Shown in pieces: positions 36,222 through 40,234 of a DNA stretch of 40,234 bases; positions within the stretch are counted from its first letter, which is position 1, and each line of letters starts with the position of its first letter. The translations under genes were made by a program, and so were the position numbers. The notes beneath the pieces were generated by a model. That model saw only the letters and a program-made list of their open reading frames with translations, had not been told where the DNA came from and did no database searches. The DNA is from Desulfuromonadales bacterium (GTDB lineage: Bacteria > Desulfobacterota > Desulfuromonadia > Desulfuromonadales > BM103): assembly GCA_027065695.1 (NCBI GenBank), contig JAMONP010000033.1, forward strand, positions 1 to 40,234, given 5' to 3'.

Positions 36222-37451
36222 ATGAATAGTAAACGGGAAAATCTGGTCGTTGGACTGGATATCGGCACAACCAAGATTTGTGCCATTGTGGGGGCAATGA
36301 CTGAGGAGGGCCTTGATGTCGTTGGCATTGGCACCAGTCCGTCGCGCGGTATGCGCAAAGGCGTAGTTATTAATATTGAAAGTACAGTTACTGCGATTCG
36401 CAAGGCGATCCAGGAAGCGGAGTTGATGGCCGGTTGTGAAATCAAGTCGGTCTTTGCCGGGATCGCTGGAGGTCACATCAAAGGGATGAATTCCCAGGGA
36501 GTGATCGCCATCAAGAACCGTGAGGTCACCAATGAAGATGTGCGCCGTGTCATTGATGCGGCCAAAGCCTTGGCGATCCCGATGGATCGAGAGGTGATTC
36601 ATATCCTTCCTCAGGAATTCATTATTGATGATCAGGATGGTATCAAAGAGCCTCTGGGCATGAGTGGTGTGCGTCTGGAGGCACGGGTGCATATCGTTAC
36701 CGGCGCTGTGGCCAGCGCGCAGAACATTATCAAGAGCTGCAACAAGGCTGGCGTAGATGTCGGCGATATCGTCCTGGAGCAACTGGCTTCTTCGGAAGCC
36801 GTATTGACTCCGGATGAAAAGGAGCTCGGGGTTGCTCTTGTCGATATTGGTGGCGGTACGACGGATATCGCCATTTTTGTTGACGGAGCGATCAAGCATA
36901 CTTCGGTTCTGTCCCTCGGTGGCAACCATTTGACCAACGATATTGCTGTTGGTTTGCGGACACCGAGCGCCGAGGCAGAAAAGATCAAGCAGATATCAGG
37001 GTGCTGTCTTTCCTCGATGGTCGGCAAGGACGAAACCATCGAAGTGCCATCGGTGGGTGGTCGTGACCCGCGCATTTTGTCACGTCAACTGCTGGCAGAA
37101 ATACTTGAGCCAAGAGTCGAGGAGATCTTTACTCTGGTGAATCGTGAGATTGTCAAGAGTGGTTATGAGGACTTGATCGCGTCCGGGGTGGTGCTGACTG
37201 GTGGCTCGGCGATTCTGCCGGGAATGCCGGAGCTGGCGGAGCAGATTTTTGACCTGCCGGTCAGGCGCGGAAAGCCAACTGATATCGGTGGGCTGACTGA
37301 TGTGGTCAACTCACCAATTTATGCCACAGGTGTCGGCCTTGTGAAGTATGGCAGCCGCAATATGCAGACGCGCAACTTCGTGATTGGGCAAGAGAACCTG
37401 TTTGATCGTGTAACGCGACGCATGAAAGAGTGGTTTGGAGAATTTTTCTGA
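36222..37451 (+). CDS. ftsA: Cell division protein FtsA
   Basis: A 409-residue actin-fold ATPase that anchors FtsZ to the membrane. 'VVGLDIGTTKICAIVG' is phosphate loop 1, 'VALVDIGGGTTDIAIFVDG' phosphate loop 2, and 'VVLTGGSAILPG' the adenosine motif. The SHS2/1C region lies between. The C-terminal amphipathic tail 'FDRVTRRMKEWFGEFF' is the membrane-targeting helix. A strong GGGGAG site precedes the ATG. Confidence 0.97.
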   Translation: MNSKRENLVVGLDIGTTKICAIVGAMTEEGLDVVGIGTSPSRGMRKGVVINIESTVTAIRKAIQEAELMAGCEIKSVFAGIAGGHIKGMNSQGVIAIKNREVTNEDVRRVIDAAKALAIPMDREVIHILPQEFIIDDQDGIKEPLGMSGVRLEARVHIVTGAVASAQNIIKSCNKAGVDVGDIVLEQLASSEAVLTPDEKELGVALVDIGGGTTDIAIFVDGAIKHTSVLSLGGNHLTNDIAVGLRTPSAEAEKIKQISGCCLSSMVGKDETIEVPSVGGRDPRILSRQLLAEILEPRVEEIFTLVNREIVKSGYEDLIASGVVLTGGSAILPGMPELAEQIFDLPVRRGKPTDIGGLTDVVNSPIYATGVGLVKYGSRNMQTRNFVIGQENLFDRVTRRMKEWFGEFF

Positions 37452-37537
37452 AAAACACATAGGAATTAAGATTTGTATCTTAAAACGACCGGAGCAACGG
37501 AGAAGCAACGGTCACAACAATGGCGGAGGGAGTCATT

Positions 37538-38689
37538 ATGTTTGAATTCGACGAAAGCGTAGACCAGGTAGCAAAAATCAAGGTTATTGGTGTTGGGGGT
37601 GGTGGCAGCAATGCTGTCAATACGATGATTGCCTCCAAGATCGACGGTGTAGATTTTATGGTGGCGAATACTGATGCCCAGGCCCTGCGGGCCAGTCTGG
37701 CATCACTGCGTGTACAGCTTGGCCCAAAGTTGACCAAGGGGCTTGGCGCTGGTGCAAATCCAGAAGTCGGTCGTGAGGCTGCCGAGGAAGACCGGGCCAG
37801 ACTTGCGGAGCTACTGGAGGGTGCAGATATGGTCTTCATTGCGGTTGGTCTTGGTGGCGGTACAGGTACTGGTGCAGCACCGGTGATCGCCGAAGTTGCC
37901 AAAGAGATTGGTGCGTTGACCGTGGCTGTAGTCACCAAGCCGTTCGCTTTTGAAGGTAAGCAGCGTATGGCAAAGGCGGTGCAGGGTGTCGAGGAACTTA
38001 AACAGGTCGTAGACTCTTTAATCATGATCCCTAATGATCGTTTAAGTGGTCTCGCCGATAAGAATATGGGCATCCTTGATGCGTTCAAGCCCGCCGATGA
38101 TGTTTTGCGTCAGGCTGTTCAGGGGATTTCGGACCTGATTACCACTCACGGTATGATCAATGTTGACTTTGCCGATGTCAAATCAGCAATGAGTGAACGT
38201 GGTATGGCAATGATGGGAATTGGGGTTAGCGAGGGCGAAAACCGCGCTGTCACAGCGGCCCAACAGGCGATCTGTAGCCCGTTGCTCGAAGAAATTGATA
38301 TCTCCGGGGCCAAGGGTGTGCTGGTCAATGTTACTGGCTCTTCAAGTTTGACCATGAACGATTATCAGGAAGTGGCTAATATCATCCACGAGAAAGTTCA
38401 TGAAGATGCCAATATCTTTATCGGACTGGTCATCAATGAGGAAATGGGTGAGAAGATTCAGGTGACGGCGATTGCTACAGGCTTTGGCTGCTCTTTTGAT
38501 ACTAACAAAGGAAATAATAGGGAGCTGGGAATACCGAATACACCAGTTCAGACCAAGATTGACCGTGACATTCCGGCGTTCATTCGCAACCAGAACCAGG
38601 ATAAGCCACGCGCCAGTATGCGTATTGGTGCCTACAACGAAGACGAGGAATATGATATCCCGACTTTTTTGCGTAAACGTGTCGACTAA
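37538..38689 (+). CDS. ftsZ: Cell division protein FtsZ
   Basis: A 383-residue tubulin homologue that forms the Z ring. The N-terminal 'KIKVIGVGGGGSNAVNTM' and tubulin signature 'GGGTGTGAAPV' (about 106-116) bind GTP, and 'NVDFADVKSAM' carries the T7-loop Asp. The short C-terminal linker contains 'DIPAFIRNQ' from residue 344, and the protein ends with 'DIPTFLRKRVD' from 373, so the conserved C-terminal peptide appears twice. ATG 37538 follows GGAGGGAG and matches family starts; ATG 37520 has no site. Confidence 0.97.
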   Translation: MFEFDESVDQVAKIKVIGVGGGGSNAVNTMIASKIDGVDFMVANTDAQALRASLASLRVQLGPKLTKGLGAGANPEVGREAAEEDRARLAELLEGADMVFIAVGLGGGTGTGAAPVIAEVAKEIGALTVAVVTKPFAFEGKQRMAKAVQGVEELKQVVDSLIMIPNDRLSGLADKNMGILDAFKPADDVLRQAVQGISDLITTHGMINVDFADVKSAMSERGMAMMGIGVSEGENRAVTAAQQAICSPLLEEIDISGAKGVLVNVTGSSSLTMNDYQEVANIIHEKVHEDANIFIGLVINEEMGEKIQVTAIATGFGCSFDTNKGNNRELGIPNTPVQTKIDRDIPAFIRNQNQDKPRASMRIGAYNEDEEYDIPTFLRKRVD

Positions 38690-38777
38690 GAGTAATTATG
38701 AATTCCTGAAGGGCTGTTTAAGTCAGTCCTGACGGCCAACTGCTGGTATTTAATTTTGTGCTTGTCAAAGGGTGAGT

Positions 38778-38812
38778 AGCCGTGCCGGTTCTCCGCCCGG
38801 TGTCTGACGGCT
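38778..38812 (+). other. Hairpin in ftsZ 3' region
   Basis: AGCCGT (38778-38783) pairs with ACGGCT (38807-38812), with CCGG/CCGG (38785-38788, 38797-38800) inside. It lies between the ftsZ stop and the terminator and may be part of the mRNA 3' end or a small RNA. Confidence 0.4.
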
Positions 38813-38859
38813 TGCTCGATACTCTGCGCTTGCCTGTAATATGACTCCCTTTATATCTT

Positions 38860-38885
38860 GGGCCGCCTTGTGCGGCCCTTTTTTT
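38860..38885 (+). terminator. Intrinsic terminator of the dcw cluster
   Basis: GGGCCGC (38860-38866), loop CTTGT, GCGGCCC (38872-38878), then seven T. It lies 170 bases after the ftsZ stop and is the first strong terminator seen after mraZ. Confidence 0.92.
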
Positions 38886-38945
38886 GTCGCAGAGTTGCGA
38901 GGATTTTGCTTTCCTCGTCTCGCGCAACTTGTTTTAAGGTCAAAA

Positions 38946-39157
38946 TCTAAGAGTAGAACCGTCGGTCCCGGCCGACAGCCGGGTAACTTTCTTTCCAAAG
39001 CCAAAGAAAGTAACCAAAGAACGCTTTGCGCGGCGCTGGGCATTTCTTGCTCGGGGTGGTCGGTGGGTAAACCGGCAACGGCTCTTGATGAACAAAGTTA
39101 CATGCTGTTTCGTTTTTGCTGCTGAGCTTTTGTGGTTCGCCAGGTTCTCAGCAGGGC
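38946..39157 (+). repeat. Dispersed-repeat copy A
   Basis: The unit shows a GTCGG/CCGAC hairpin (38961-38976) followed by a 13-bp palindrome with one mismatch, GGTAACTTTCTTT with AAAGAAAGTAACC (38982-39015), and ends with a 41-base segment (39117-39157) containing TGCTGAG...CTCAGCA. The minus-strand reading around 38940-39191 ('SLVTFFGFGKKVT', 'ENLANHK') resembles spurious short proteins I recall from repeats in other proteobacteria; I do not call it a gene. Copy B follows. Confidence 0.6.
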
Positions 39158-39380
39158 TGTTGTAGCGACAGGCAGGAGGGTTGAAAATCAAACAATGAAC
39201 CCGGAATGTTCTCGTGGCCTGTCATACTGAATACAACCGCTCTTTCGTTTAGCGGGTTCAAAAAAGCAGGGGTTGGTCTTCGGTGCCACGCAGCACAAAC
39301 GTATTCATTTATCTTTGTCGCTGAACAAAACACCGACCACTGGCGAAAGAAGTGCCCTCCGCAGGAGAAAAGCCTTTTTG

Positions 39381-39521
39381 CATACTTTTTTGGCGTTGTA
39401 AAAAGTATGGCGTCTGTCGGGACGCGACCCGACGGTCTTGATTTTAAGTATCTGGCACTCGCTGCCTGACACAGCCTTTGTGCTGCTAAGCAACTGTGGC
39501 TCGCCAGCTTATCAGCAGGGC
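39381..39521 (-). repeat. Dispersed-repeat copy B (inverted hairpin pair plus direct 41-base unit)
   Basis: Read on the minus strand, GTCGGG/CCCGAC (39416-39433) precedes a 10-bp perfect palindrome CATACTTTTT/AAAAAGTATG (39381-39409), the same order as in copy A. The separate 41-base unit at 39481-39521 lies in direct orientation and matches 39117-39157 at 34 of 41 positions. The 650 bases from 38890 to 39540 hold no convincing gene. Confidence 0.55.
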
Positions 39522-39656
39522 GGTTACAGTAACGGTCTACACGAACCGTAACAGAATGATTCCGATAACTCCTGTTGATTTACAGGCGTCCAACTGCTAC
39601 CTTGACATAAATCTTCGGGGGGAGACCATGTTCGTAGTGCTATCAGCAATCATGTA

Positions 39657-39697
39657 GACCGTCGAAACCTGTGCAATCAGGTTTGGCGGTCTTTTTT
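39657..39697 (+). terminator. Intrinsic terminator upstream of the split gene
   Basis: GACCG pairs with CGGTC and AAACCTG with CAGGTTT around TGCAAT, followed by TTTTTTG. A TTGACA at 39602-39607 lies about 50 bases upstream without a good -10, so a short transcript ending here is possible. Confidence 0.8.
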
Positions 39698-39743
39698 GTT
39701 TTTATCGAATTATTTATTTGTATGGCAGGAATGGAGGGGATAG

Positions 39744-40106
39744 ATGGGATACAAGGCAGAGGTTGGTACAACCTTGTCACCGGGACAAAACGGCACCAAA
39801 CGATTATTACGTCAATATGGTGACCAACTGGTTTGTGTTCGTTATCGCTACGACAAGCTTAGTGGTAAGCGTCTTAAAACTGTGGAATTGATTGTCGACG
39901 AGCAGGACTGGGTGCCAGGTGTGAACATAGCTCCGGATCGGCTGGTTTCGATTCGGGTTGAATTCGGTGAAAGTGAGTTGCGTGAGCAGGTGTAGATGGC
40001 TGGTGGTTACTGGAATCCCGCTAAAAAGGCATGGCAGTTGAGCTTTCAGAGAGTTCTGGAACTTGGGCTTGAGCGTAGACTTTTAGATGAGGAGTTGGGT
40101 TTCTAG
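39744..40106 (+). pseudogene. Conserved small protein gene split by in-frame TAG
   Basis: From ATG 39744 (after GGAGGGGATAG) 83 codons lead to TAG at 39993-39995. Without a frame change, the next codons read 'MAGGYWNPAKKAWQLSF' and run 36 residues to TAG at 40104-40106. Both halves look like one family: 'LVCVRYRYDKLSGKRLKTVE' in the first and the basic 'WNPAKKAWQLSFQRVLELGL' in the second, as in hypothetical proteins of about 120 residues that I recall from other proteobacteria. The simplest reading is AAG to TAG in 'REQVKMAGG'. Translation might restart at the ATG directly after the stop, giving two peptides. Function is unknown. Confidence 0.65.
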
Positions 40107-40109
40107 TTT

Positions 40110-40149
40110 CTATATTTACGAACTATGAACCTATATTTGTAAACTGTGT
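40110..40149. repeat. Short direct repeat before last gene
   Basis: CTATATTTACGAACTATG and CTATATTTGTAAACTGTG occur 21 bases apart, differing at four positions. The two copies lie 80-115 bases before the last start codon and could be operator half-sites. Confidence 0.35.
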
Positions 40150-40226
40150 ATCTGCATGTGGGAATTGTTTCTGGATGTAGGTGTGTAGGATAATCATAAG
40201 TTAGGGCTCAAAATAAGGAGGGAAGA

Positions 40227-40234
40227 ATGAAAAA
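40227..40234 (+). CDS. Start of a further gene, cut by window end
   Basis: AAGGAGG (40215-40221) followed after five bases by ATG AAA AA. Only the first codons are present, so nothing can be said of the product. Confidence 0.5.

Noticed and set aside
38940-39191. 83-codon minus-strand frame in the repeat region
   Set aside because: It reads through hairpins of a diverged repeat; resemblance to short hypothetical proteins probably reflects the repeat itself.

Overview
The window reads as a chromosomal segment of a Gram-negative deltaproteobacterium, most likely of the Desulfuromonadia (Geobacter, Desulfuromonas and Pelobacter relatives). The grounds are the gene order ffh-rpsP-khpA-rimM-trmD-(PF09936 SPOUT methyltransferase)-rplS-rnhB-yraN, a DUF3343 protein, a group III-like phosphofructokinase, a complete mra/dcw cluster with a PASTA-bearing FtsI, and moderate G+C in the core genes (34 of 60 bases in one ftsZ line). 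The species cannot be fixed from the sequence alone.

Layout. (1) 1-3.3 kb: the 3' end of a hotdog-fold thioesterase gene, a class I methyltransferase, a long hairpin, a soluble two-PAS histidine kinase and a small DUF3343 protein. (2) 3.3-11.9 kb: a translation and RNA-processing operon (ffh, rpsP, khpA, rimM, trmD, SPOUT methyltransferase, rplS, strong terminator), then rnhB, yraN, nadE and rsmI. (3) 11.9-13.9 kb: a decayed response-regulator remnant, a phosphofructokinase on the minus strand with PPi-type active-site residues, and a PaaI-like thioesterase. (4) 13.9-17.15 kb: an AT-rich island with a 618-residue PD-(D/E)XK nuclease-like protein of unusual architecture and a ParD/ParE toxin-antitoxin pair. 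(5) 17.2-19.5 kb: ligA-acyP on the minus strand, followed by a MITE-like nested inverted repeat. (6) 19.9-38.7 kb: a CNNM/CBS transporter, then the division and cell-wall cluster mraZ-rsmH-ftsL-ftsI-murE-murF-mraY-murD-ftsW-murG-murC-ddl-ftsQ-ftsA-ftsZ. murB, often found between murC and ddl in related bacteria, is absent. (7) 38.7-40.2 kb: a terminator, about 650 bp of diverged repeats and hairpins, a second terminator, a small gene split by an in-frame amber codon, and the first codons of another gene.

Working together: the dcw genes form one tightly overlapping transcription unit that makes lipid II from UDP-MurNAc precursors and assembles the Z ring and septal synthase. The ffh-rplS block couples ribosomal protein synthesis with rRNA and tRNA modification. 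The best candidate for something undescribed is the AT-rich nuclease gene at 14267-16123. Smaller points of interest are the gene remnants at 11930 and 39744, the repeat families at 19.6 kb and 39 kb, and the doubled FtsZ C-terminal motif.
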